From Paraburkholderia youngii (GTDB taxonomy: Bacteria > Pseudomonadota > Gammaproteobacteria > Burkholderiales > Burkholderiaceae), in NCBI RefSeq assembly GCF_013366925.1, contig NZ_JAALDK010000002.1, forward strand, positions 682,001 to 746,000: a DNA stretch of 64,000 nt. The letters are read 5' to 3'. The translations under genes and the position numbers were made by a program. The notes under the pieces are model-generated. The model was given only the letters and a program-made list of their open reading frames with translations, was not told where the DNA came from and ran no database searches. Of the stretch, positions 7,828 to 15,436 are shown in pieces; position 1 is the first letter of the stretch; each line of letters opens with the position of its first letter.

Positions 7828-9636
7828 ATGAGCGCCCGTCAAGCTTCCGCGCGCTGGGCCAGGCCTGTCGGCGCTGCGCTGCTGGCCGCCGCCGTCGCGC
7901 CGCCCGCAGTCGCCAGCAACTATGTCGTCGATGTCGGCCTGACCATCGTCACCTATTCGATCCTGGGTCTTGGGCTGAACATCGTGGTCGGTTATGCCGG
8001 ATTGCTCGATCTGGGCTACGCGGCCTTCTTCGCGATCGGCGCGTACACGACAGCGTTGCTGGAAACCCTGCTGCACTTCTCGTTCTGGGAAACGCTGCCG
8101 TTCAGTCTGGCGTTCACCGCGGTATCGGGCATCGTGATCGGCTACCCCACCCTGCGCCTGCGCAGCGACTATCTGGCGATCGTCACGCTGGGGTTCGGCG
8201 AAATCACGCGTATCGTCGCCACCAATCTCGACATCACGGGTGGCCCGAACGGCATCTTCGGCATCGCGAGCCCGAGCCTGTTCGGCTTCGAGATCAGTTC
8301 GCCGCAAGCGCTCTACGAACTGGGCATGGCGTTCCTCGTGGTGGTGCTCGTGTTCGCGATCCGGCTCGGCCGGTCGCGGCTGGGCCGCGCCTGGACCAGC
8401 ATCCGCGAGGACGAGGCGGCTGCCGAGGCCGTCGGCGTGCCGACGCTGCGCGTCAAGCTGCTCGCCTATGTGATGGGTGCGTTGATCGGCGGGCTGGGCG
8501 GCAGCCTGTTCGCCGCCCGCTTCGGCACCATCGATCCGACCGGCTTCACGTATCTGCAATCGGTCACGATCCTGATCGTCGTCGTGCTCGGCGGCCGCGG
8601 CAGCATTCCGGGCGTGATCTTCGGCGCCATCATCGTCGCCGGCTTGCCGGAAATACTGCGGTTTCTCAACCTCTGGCGCATCTTCGCTTTCGCGATCGGG
8701 CTCGTGGTCCTGATGCTGCTAAGGCCGCAGGGCTTGTGGCCAGCGCCGTTGCGCCGCGTCGCGCCGGCGCGCAAGGGCGCTGACGCCGATCGGGCGCCGG
8801 CGCCCAGCCACGCCGTCACCGATGAGACCCTGCTGGAGGTGCGCGACATGCAGCGCCGCTTCGGCGGCGTGCTGGCGGTCGGCGGGGTCAGCTTCCTGGT
8901 GCGAAGCGGCGAGATCGTGAGCCTGATCGGTCCGAACGGCGCCGGCAAGACGACCGTGTTCAACTGCCTGACCGGCGTGATCCGCCCGACCGGCGGCCAG
9001 ATCGTCTGGTGCGGAGAACGGCTTGCTGGCGGCGCGCCCCATCGCATCGTCCATCAAGGCATGGCGCGCACCTTCCAGGGCATCCGCCTGTTCGGCCACA
9101 TGACGGCCTTCGAAAACGTGCTGACCGGCATGGATCATCGGCTTCGGACACCGCTCGCCGCCGAGCTTCTGGCGTTGCCGTCCGCGCGCGCCGAGGCCGC
9201 GGACCATTCCACCGAGGGCCTGCGCTGGCTCGCCTTCGTCGGTCTTGCCGGCAGGTCGGGCGAGCGCGCCGCCGATCTGCCCTACGGCGACCAACGCAGG
9301 CTTGAGATCGCCCGTGCGCTCGCCAGCAGCCCGCGCCTGCTGCTGCTCGACGAGCCCGCAGCGGGCATGAACCCCACAGAGAAACGCGCGCTGATGGAAC
9401 TGATCCGGCGAATCCGGGATCATGGCGTGACGGTGCTGTTGATCGAGCACGACATGATGCTGGTGATGGGCGTGTCGGACCGGATCATCGTGATGGATCA
9501 CGGCGTCATCATCGCCGAGGGCCCGCCCGCCGCGATCCAGGCGGACCCGCGTGTGATCGATGCCTATCTCGGCACAGCCGAAAAGGACGAGGCGAGCGAC
9601 GATACCGCCGGGGAGAAATCGCTGTGGGACTCCTAG
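7828..9636 (+). CDS. fused ABC permease-ATPase (LivM-LivG fusion)
   Basis: One uninterrupted 602-residue reading frame carries two subunits that are usually separate. Residues 1-310 are LivM: several membrane helices, GYAGLLDLGYAAFFAIGAY near 55-72, the loop SIREDEAAAEAVGV and the terminal LLRPQGLWP. After a short Ala/Arg/Pro linker, residues 330-590 are LivG: Walker A GPNGAGKT, a LivG-type MARTFQGIRLF segment, a degenerate signature (DLPYGDQRR), Walker B LLLLDEPAAGMNP and the switch His in LIEHDMMLV. The protein should combine half of the membrane channel with one motor domain. No stop or frameshift separates the halves. Confidence 0.93.
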   Translation: MSARQASARWARPVGAALLAAAVAPPAVASNYVVDVGLTIVTYSILGLGLNIVVGYAGLLDLGYAAFFAIGAYTTALLETLLHFSFWETLPFSLAFTAVSGIVIGYPTLRLRSDYLAIVTLGFGEITRIVATNLDITGGPNGIFGIASPSLFGFEISSPQALYELGMAFLVVVLVFAIRLGRSRLGRAWTSIREDEAAAEAVGVPTLRVKLLAYVMGALIGGLGGSLFAARFGTIDPTGFTYLQSVTILIVVVLGGRGSIPGVIFGAIIVAGLPEILRFLNLWRIFAFAIGLVVLMLLRPQGLWPAPLRRVAPARKGADADRAPAPSHAVTDETLLEVRDMQRRFGGVLAVGGVSFLVRSGEIVSLIGPNGAGKTTVFNCLTGVIRPTGGQIVWCGERLAGGAPHRIVHQGMARTFQGIRLFGHMTAFENVLTGMDHRLRTPLAAELLALPSARAEAADHSTEGLRWLAFVGLAGRSGERAADLPYGDQRRLEIARALASSPRLLLLDEPAAGMNPTEKRALMELIRRIRDHGVTVLLIEHDMMLVMGVSDRIIVMDHGVIIAEGPPAAIQADPRVIDAYLGTAEKDEASDDTAGEKSLWDS

Positions 9637-10355
9637 AAATCCGCGATCTGCGCGTCAGCTATGGGACCGTCGAAGTGCTGCACGGCATCTCGCTGGACGT
9701 CGCACAGGGCGAGGTCGTCGCGTTGCTCGGCAGCAACGGCGCGGGAAAAACCACCACACTGCGGGCAATTTCCGGATTGATCCGGCCGCGCGCGGGCAAC
9801 ATTGCGATGGATGGCCAGCGCCTGATGGGATTGCGCGCACACCAGATCGTGGCGCTGGGCCTGGGTCATGTGCCGGAGGGGCGGCGCATTTTCGGAGCGC
9901 TGACGGTGGAGGAAAACCTGCATCTCGGCGGCTATCTGATCCGGCGCGACAGTACCGCATTGCAACAGCGAAGGGATCAGCTGTATGCGACTTTCCCCCG
10001 GCTCGGCGAGCGCCGCAGCCAGCTGGCAGGCACGCTCAGTGGCGGCGAACAGCAGATGCTGGCGATTGCCCGAGCCCTGATGCTGCGGCCGCGTATCGTG
10101 GTGCTGGACGAACCGTCGATGGGACTCGCGCCGAAGCTGGTCCGCGCGATCTTCGGCATGGTCGCCGACATCTGCCGCGAAGGCACGTCGATACTTCTGG
10201 TCGAGCAGAACGCCCGCCAGGCGCTGCGAATCGCGCATCGGGCTTACGTACTGGAAAGTGGGCGCATTGCGCTCGCGGGGTCCGCCCGCGAGCTGGCTCA
10301 GGACAGCCGCGTCCGCGCTGCCTATCTGGGGGGCAGTGCCATGTCGGCAGAGTAA
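9624..10355 (+). CDS. livF: HAAT-type ABC ATP-binding protein LivF
   Basis: A 243-residue ATPase of the LivF type that pairs with the LivG half of the preceding fusion. It has Walker A GSNGAGKTT, the signature LSGGEQQMLAIARAL, Walker B IVVLDEPSMGLAP and the switch region LVEQNARQALRIA. It starts at GTG 9624, overlapping the previous gene by 13 bases, with GGGGAGAAA as ribosome site inside that gene. This is the last transporter gene; DUF1989 and an FAD oxidase follow in the same direction. Confidence 0.94.
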   Translation: MGLLEIRDLRVSYGTVEVLHGISLDVAQGEVVALLGSNGAGKTTTLRAISGLIRPRAGNIAMDGQRLMGLRAHQIVALGLGHVPEGRRIFGALTVEENLHLGGYLIRRDSTALQQRRDQLYATFPRLGERRSQLAGTLSGGEQQMLAIARALMLRPRIVVLDEPSMGLAPKLVRAIFGMVADICREGTSILLVEQNARQALRIAHRAYVLESGRIALAGSARELAQDSRVRAAYLGGSAMSAE

Positions 10356-10393
10356 CCCGCCAACCGAGCCGCGCGAGGAAATCCTAATACAGG

Positions 10394-10405
10394 CTCAGGC
10401 CTGAG
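10394..10405. repeat. 12-bp perfect palindrome before the DUF1989 gene
   Basis: CTCAGGCCTGAG is a perfect palindrome in the 65-bp gap between livF and the DUF1989 gene, 15 bases before the DUF1989 start. It could be a weak hairpin or operator half-site, or chance. There is no T-run. Confidence 0.3.
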
Positions 10406-10420
10406 TTCGAGGGAGAACGC

Positions 10421-11269
10421 ATGATGCTGAATTACCCTGCTGCCTATCAGTCCACCAAAGGCTCGGCGCTCGACGTCGACAAGACCTTCTATCAGCGCAT
10501 CGCCTCACAGCAGGATACCCGCACGCTGGTCGAATCGATCGTCGTGCCGATCCGCTCGGGCCGAGCGTGGACCGTGCCGGCCGGGCACGTGTTTCGGATC
10601 GTCACGATCGAAGGCCCGCAGGTTGCCGACCTGAACATATGGAACCGGCACAACCCGCGCGAGCGCATGTGGGCGTCGCGCACGCGCCAGTTGCAGCAGG
10701 CGCACGTGAGCACGTTCGACCGTCTGTGGTCGACGCTGCCATTCCTGCGTCCGATGGTGACCATCACCGATGACAGTCTCGCCGGCTACGGCGTCGACGA
10801 GCACGGCGGCCGCGTCCACGATCTGCTCGGCACGCGCTGCGATCCGTACGTGAACCGCATGCTGACCGGCGAGGATTTTCATTTCCACTGCCACTCCAAC
10901 CTGACGCGCGCCATCGCCCCGTATGGCTTGACCGAGTACGACGTCCACGACGTGCTCAACGTGTTCCAGTGCACCGGCCTGAATCTCGACGACAAATACT
11001 TCATGAAGGCGTGTCCGGCAAAGAAAGGCGATTACCTCGAATTCTTCGCGGAGATCGACTTGCTGTGCGCACTGTCGACCTGTCCGGGCGGCGATCTGTC
11101 AGTGCCGATGTGGGGGCCCGACGCGCGCGATCCTCTGGAAGTGTGCCGGCCGCTCGGCATCGAGGTCTGGCAACTCGCGCCGCAGATGCTGGACGGGTGG
11201 GCGCCGCCGGCTGTGGCTGCCTACAAGGGACAGCACGGAATGGTGCTGAATCAGCCGCAATGGAAGTGA
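10421..11269 (+). CDS. DUF1989 (urea carboxylase-associated) family protein
   Basis: A 282-residue cytoplasmic protein of the DUF1989 family. The marks are the early cupin-like segment IRSGRAWTVPAGHVFRI, the polar motif HFHCHSN (about residues 146-152), CTGLN, and the C-terminal ALSTCPGGDLS. Family members are known as urea carboxylase-associated proteins; the CgdA/CgdB pair was shown to hydrolyse carboxyguanidine, so a C-N hydrolase role on an amidine, guanidino or ureido group is plausible. No carboxylase gene is nearby, so the guanidine pathway itself is not complete here. GGGAGAA precedes the two tandem ATG codons. Confidence 0.85.
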   Translation: MMLNYPAAYQSTKGSALDVDKTFYQRIASQQDTRTLVESIVVPIRSGRAWTVPAGHVFRIVTIEGPQVADLNIWNRHNPRERMWASRTRQLQQAHVSTFDRLWSTLPFLRPMVTITDDSLAGYGVDEHGGRVHDLLGTRCDPYVNRMLTGEDFHFHCHSNLTRAIAPYGLTEYDVHDVLNVFQCTGLNLDDKYFMKACPAKKGDYLEFFAEIDLLCALSTCPGGDLSVPMWGPDARDPLEVCRPLGIEVWQLAPQMLDGWAPPAVAAYKGQHGMVLNQPQWK

Positions 11270-11302
11270 GACTGCCGCAGCCCCCTTGTATCTCAGGACA
11301 TT

Positions 11303-12547
11303 ATGAAAATTATCGTGCTCGGCGGCGGGGTGGTCGGTGTGACGACCGCGTACCAGTTGCAGAAAGATGGCCATGAGGTCGTGATCGTCGAGCGGCAGCC
11401 TTTAGTCGCCGCGGAAACCAGTTGGGGTAACGCGGGCATGATCGCGCCCGGGCATTCCTTTGTCTGGTCCTCGCCCAAAGCGCCGATGATTCTGCTCAAA
11501 TCGCTGGTGCTGAAAGATCAGGCGTTGCGCTTCAAGTTCTCGGCGGATCCGAGGCTCTACAGCTGGTCGTGGCGCTTCCTGATGGAATGCACATCGGAGA
11601 AGGCACGCCGCAATACCCTGCTCAAGCATCGGCTTGCCGCGTATTCGCAGCGAGTACTACAGGATGTAATCGCTGAGGAGGCCATCGAATACGATCGAAA
11701 CGAGCGCGGAATTCTCTATCTCCATCGGACTCAGGAGGCGCAGGACCGCGGAATCGAACATATGAAACTGCTGGAATCCGACGGGCAAGTCATCAGGGTC
11801 CTCAGCCCCGATGAGGTGGTCGCGCTCGACCCGTCGCTGGCTTCGGCAAAAGACAGGATAGCGGGCGCCATTCACTGCCCGACCGATGAGACCGGGGATC
11901 CTGCGAAGTTCACCCGCGCCCTTGCGGAAAAGGTCGTCGCGCGTGGCGGTACGCTTCTGACGGATGCGACGATCGACGGCTTCGAAACCGCCGGGCAGGA
12001 CATAGCAGGCACGAGAACGAGCCGAGGCCTTGTCAAAGGCGACGCGTATGTGCTCGCCCTCGGCCCCTATAGTCCGGTTCTCGCCCGACAGATCGGCATC
12101 GATCTTGCGATCTATCCGATCAAGGGATACTCGCTGACGATTCCGATCGATGGGCGGCCCATGCCACCCGCCGTTGCAGCGGTGGACGAGCACAACCTGG
12201 TCGCAATCTCGCGCTTCGGCGATCGGCTCCGGGTTACGGCAACGGCGGAGTTTGCTGGCTACGACACGAGCCACAAGCCTTCTGATTTTGCCTTCATGAA
12301 GAGCGTGACGCAGGAACTCTACCCGGCCGGCGCCAACTACGATCGCGCCGAAATGTGGGCCGGCCTCAGGCCGATGACGCCAACGAACCTGCCGTTTTTT
12401 GGGCGCAAGAAGTACCGCAACCTTTATCTAAACACCGGCCACGGTCATATCGGCTGGACGATGTCACACGGATCGGCTCGAATCACGGCCGACCTGATCG
12501 CGGGACGAACCCCGGCGATTCCGATGGTAGGGCTGCTTTGCGACTGA
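11303..12547 (+). CDS. DadA-like FAD-dependent amino acid oxidoreductase
   Basis: A 414-residue flavoprotein of the DAO/DadA family, the type that oxidatively deaminates D-amino acids or N-substituted amino acids and passes electrons to the quinone pool. The FAD site VLGGGVVGVTTAYQL opens the protein. GNAGMIAPGHS and the late GHGHIGWTMSHGSA are typical of the D-amino acid dehydrogenase small subunit. The ATG is 33 bases after the DUF1989 stop, with AGGA 5 bases upstream. Its position at the end of the importer operon suggests that it oxidises the imported compound or a product of it. The substrate is unresolved. Confidence 0.88.
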   Translation: MKIIVLGGGVVGVTTAYQLQKDGHEVVIVERQPLVAAETSWGNAGMIAPGHSFVWSSPKAPMILLKSLVLKDQALRFKFSADPRLYSWSWRFLMECTSEKARRNTLLKHRLAAYSQRVLQDVIAEEAIEYDRNERGILYLHRTQEAQDRGIEHMKLLESDGQVIRVLSPDEVVALDPSLASAKDRIAGAIHCPTDETGDPAKFTRALAEKVVARGGTLLTDATIDGFETAGQDIAGTRTSRGLVKGDAYVLALGPYSPVLARQIGIDLAIYPIKGYSLTIPIDGRPMPPAVAAVDEHNLVAISRFGDRLRVTATAEFAGYDTSHKPSDFAFMKSVTQELYPAGANYDRAEMWAGLRPMTPTNLPFFGRKKYRNLYLNTGHGHIGWTMSHGSARITADLIAGRTPAIPMVGLLCD

Positions 12548-12571
12548 GGGCGGCACCACTCGGGCCCCGCC

Positions 12572-13063
12572 TCAGGCCCGGCCGCCCAACCCTCGCATCC
12601 GCCGTGCGAAATGCGCGCGCTCCGCATCGTCCATCAGCGCGAGGAACTGATCCGCTTCCATATGAACCAGTTCTTCGTGATCGCCCGCCTCGAAGTAGAC
12701 GTCGGGCTGGCCTGCCAGACTCGACTCCAGGTAGGTTTTCATGCCATACGCCATACAAATCGGCGGTACCGCTCCGGCATCGCAGTCCTTGAACAATTCG
12801 CGCAGTTCGACTTCCGTGGCGAGAGCAAGCCGGCGCCCGGTCTTGCTCCAGAACTCGGAGAGCTGCACGGCGTAAGTCGATGGCAGCACGGCGGCCACAT
12901 AGCCGTGTTCGTCTTCGAGCAGCACGGTCTTGGCAAGGCGGTCACCCGGAATGTGCGCCGCCGCAGCCGTTTCGATACTCGAGTGGCTGTATGGATGACG
13001 CACGACTTCGTAGCGGGAACCCTTGCTGCGCAGGCACTCCTGCAAGGTTGGCGACATCGCCAT
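12572..13063 (-). CDS. YbaK/aminoacyl-tRNA deacylase family protein
   Basis: A 163-residue protein of the YbaK/ProX editing-domain family, which hydrolyses mis-acylated tRNAs (Cys- or Ala-tRNA-Pro types) in trans. Visible are the VVRHPYSHSSIETAAAAHI segment, the Lys-containing strand AKTVLLEDEHGYV and GAVPPICMAYGM near residues 105-116. The start MAMSPT at 13063 has AGGAGG 7 bases upstream; the longer frame to 13102 lacks support. It converges on the DadA-like gene. Whether it belongs to the catabolic module or is a housekeeping factor cannot be told. Confidence 0.85.
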   Translation of the reverse strand: MAMSPTLQECLRSKGSRYEVVRHPYSHSSIETAAAAHIPGDRLAKTVLLEDEHGYVAAVLPSTYAVQLSEFWSKTGRRLALATEVELRELFKDCDAGAVPPICMAYGMKTYLESSLAGQPDVYFEAGDHEELVHMEADQFLALMDDAERAHFARRMRGLGGRA

Positions 13064-13258
13064 GGCACACCTCCTGTCGAATATCTGAAAAGGAATGAAC
13101 ACTTGCGATCTTTTCAGAATAGTTCACGCACCGGCAATCCGCACGCCAAGTGGCGCAAACGCCTAGAATGAAAGCACGGTTTGTACCTTATGAGGGGCCG
13201 GCTACGTCTCGATCGATCACGGGTTTTTCGGCGAGACTCAGCCCAAAGGAGGCGCCCA

Positions 13259-13507
13259 ATGTCAGTGATCGCACCCGACGAAAGGGCTGATTTTCTCGCC
13301 GTCTTGCGTCGGCACCATCTCGCCGAGTCCGACTTTGTCCTTCAGGAGACCGGAGCGACCGATATCGTGGACGAGGTCTACCCGCTGAGGGGCAGTGTCA
13401 CCGTCGTTCGCACGTCATCACTGCGGGAACGGGAGTACCAGACGGGGCACGGCACCGCGTGGACAGTCGAATTTGAGAAAGACGTGATCCGGGGCGTATT
13501 TGGATGA
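13259..13507 (+). CDS. hypothetical protein, 82 aa
   Basis: A small soluble protein starting MSVIAPDERADFLAVLRRHH and ending in a strand-rich half with VTVVRTSSLREREYQTGHGTAW. The ATG at 13259 has AAAGGAGG before it, which decides against the longer frame from 13181. It has no membrane segment and matches no characterised family I recognise. It converges on the TPR gene 66 bases downstream. Confidence 0.65.
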   Translation: MSVIAPDERADFLAVLRRHHLAESDFVLQETGATDIVDEVYPLRGSVTVVRTSSLREREYQTGHGTAWTVEFEKDVIRGVFG

Positions 13508-13572
13508 GCGCCGACAGCCGACGTTTCCCCACTGGTGCGTCTCGGTTGCGGCCCGGCGGCTTGCCTCGGGAG

Positions 13573-15315
13573 CTATTGCACCCGCGTTGAATCGATGAGC
13601 TCGTCGGCCTCGCGTTCCAATGCGTCGCCTTCCGCCGAACGTTGCGTGTGGCTGAGCAGTGTGCCCAGATTCCGCAACGTGCGTGCTTGATCCTGCCGCC
13701 AGGTCAACGGATCGTCGTGGGCGAGTCTGCGGTACAGATCCAGCGCTCGGCGCCATGCGTCTTCCGCTTCGCGCGGCCTGCCGGTGCGGCTGTAGAGTAC
13801 GCCCAGATTGTTCAGTATCCGTGCCTCGTCAGGCTGGTACGCAACCGGCGTATCGCGCGACAGCGCGTGGACGATCTGCAGCGCGTCCTGGTAAGTCTGC
13901 AGCGCCTTGGCCGGCTGCCGTTCGAGGCGGTACAGCACGCCCAGATTGCCCAGCGTATGCGCCACGTCGGGCTCGTAGATCGCGGGATTTTCGCGGGCGA
14001 GCTGTTGACGGATCTTCAGAGCTTGCCGGTAAGCGCGCTCAGCTTCCGGCAGCCGCTCGCTTGCGCTGTAGCAGTTCCCGAGGTTATTCAGCGTGCGCGC
14101 AAGCGCCGGACGCCAGGCAGCGGGATTGTCATGTTCGAGTGCGCGCTGGATGCCGAGCGCTTCGAGATAGGCGAGTTCCGCGTCATGGGTGCGCTGTGTC
14201 GCACTGTAGAGGATGCCGAGGTCGTTGAGCGTCATCGCGACCGCGGGCCGGTACTTTGCCGGGTCCTGTCGGGCCAGCGCACGGTCGAGGGCGAGGGCTT
14301 CGCGCCACGCGTCTGCCGCGTCCTGCAGACGCTGCGTGTCGCGGTACAACGTTGCGAGGCTATCGAAGGAGTTAGCCACTGCGGGACCGTAGACCGAAGG
14401 GTCCACGCGCGCAAGCGCCCAGTAGATTTCGAGCGCGTGCAGCCATGCGGCTTCGGCTTCCTTCTGCTGCTGCCGCATCACATACAGACTGCCAAGCTTG
14501 CCGAGCGTCCGCGCGATGGACGGCTGCCATGCGGCGGGACGCTGTTGCGCAAGCGTCCGATACTGGACCAGCAGCGCCCGATACACCGGCTCGGCACGCT
14601 CGGGCTCGTGCTGCACGAGCAGCGTGTCGGCGAATGCGGTGGCGATGTCCTTATCGTCGGGTTGCAGCGCATGGGCATGCTCCAGGTACGGCAGTGCGTT
14701 CCATGGCATGAAGCGAAGCAGTTCGACGCTCGCCGCTTCGTAGTTGCGCGCGGCGCTTAGCTGGGCCGTACCGGTTGCCTCGGCCATGAGCCGCATCAGC
14801 AACGCAGAGGCGCGATCCAGATCGAGACGCCTCACGGCGGCGGCGGCCTGCAGTTCGGTGGAGGCCGTGCTGTGCGTGATCGACAACCTGCGCAGCAGCT
14901 CTTCATAGCGTGCGTTCCATTCCGAAGCCTCGGCTCTGAGGTCGATATCGGAGCGCGTCCTGATCTGCGATGCGAGGCTTTCAAGGATCGGTTCGAAGTT
15001 GGCGAGCGCGGCTTCGTTGGTGGCTTCGTCGTGATCTGTCTGCGAGAAGATCGCGCGCAGCATCGTATTAGCCGCTGTCGCCAGCGCGGCACGTTGCTCG
15101 GCGGAGAGCCCGTCGTGCTTCACCGCGCGGTTCAGCCGTTCGGTGACGCGTGGGAGCGCGGGCGCGGAGACAGCGCAGCGGGTCCGCACTTCGAGTCCGT
15201 CCTTGACGGCGACCTCGGAGAACGACGGCACACACGCACCGGACGCCCCCGCAGCGGCGCATGCGGTGGACAGCGCGGCCATCGCGATGCCGGACAAAAT
15301 CTTGCCCGTACTCAT
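13573..15315 (-). CDS. exported tetratricopeptide repeat protein
   Basis: A 580-residue protein with an N-terminal export signal (about residues 1-27, hydrophobic, ending in an Ala-rich ACAAAGASGA) and a helical domain. From about residue 215 to 565 there are eight or nine kinesin-light-chain-like TPR units of about 45 residues, each with a W/L-EAL-ALxRxLA-PxxYxPxVAxTLNNLGxLYxxxQRxxDAE pattern. LSTAC in the signal resembles a lipobox, but Ser at -3 is unusual, so I do not call it a lipoprotein. Such proteins act as binding scaffolds; no enzyme motif is visible. Its closely similar repeats suggest internal duplication. Confidence 0.85.
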   Translation of the reverse strand: MSTGKILSGIAMAALSTACAAAGASGACVPSFSEVAVKDGLEVRTRCAVSAPALPRVTERLNRAVKHDGLSAEQRAALATAANTMLRAIFSQTDHDEATNEAALANFEPILESLASQIRTRSDIDLRAEASEWNARYEELLRRLSITHSTASTELQAAAAVRRLDLDRASALLMRLMAEATGTAQLSAARNYEAASVELLRFMPWNALPYLEHAHALQPDDKDIATAFADTLLVQHEPERAEPVYRALLVQYRTLAQQRPAAWQPSIARTLGKLGSLYVMRQQQKEAEAAWLHALEIYWALARVDPSVYGPAVANSFDSLATLYRDTQRLQDAADAWREALALDRALARQDPAKYRPAVAMTLNDLGILYSATQRTHDAELAYLEALGIQRALEHDNPAAWRPALARTLNNLGNCYSASERLPEAERAYRQALKIRQQLARENPAIYEPDVAHTLGNLGVLYRLERQPAKALQTYQDALQIVHALSRDTPVAYQPDEARILNNLGVLYSRTGRPREAEDAWRRALDLYRRLAHDDPLTWRQDQARTLRNLGTLLSHTQRSAEGDALEREADELIDSTRVQ

Positions 15316-15436
15316 TTCCAGTCAGGCCTACAGAATTACCGCTACAGCGTTGTGCGGCGCATCGCTTCGCCCGGAATGCCGCAATGCCGTCGCGTGTATT
15401 CATTCTATCGAATACAGTTAGCCTACATTCGCCAAC

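Noticed and set aside
6820..8559. A 579-codon open frame on the minus strand opposite the livH and livM genes
   Set aside because: It is antisense to recognised permease genes and reads as Arg/Gln/Asp/His-rich low-complexity sequence, the usual mirror image of GC-rich coding DNA.
15229..15315. A lipobox (LSTAC) in the TPR protein signal
   Set aside because: Ser at the -3 position is atypical, and a normal signal-peptidase I site follows in the Ala-rich stretch.
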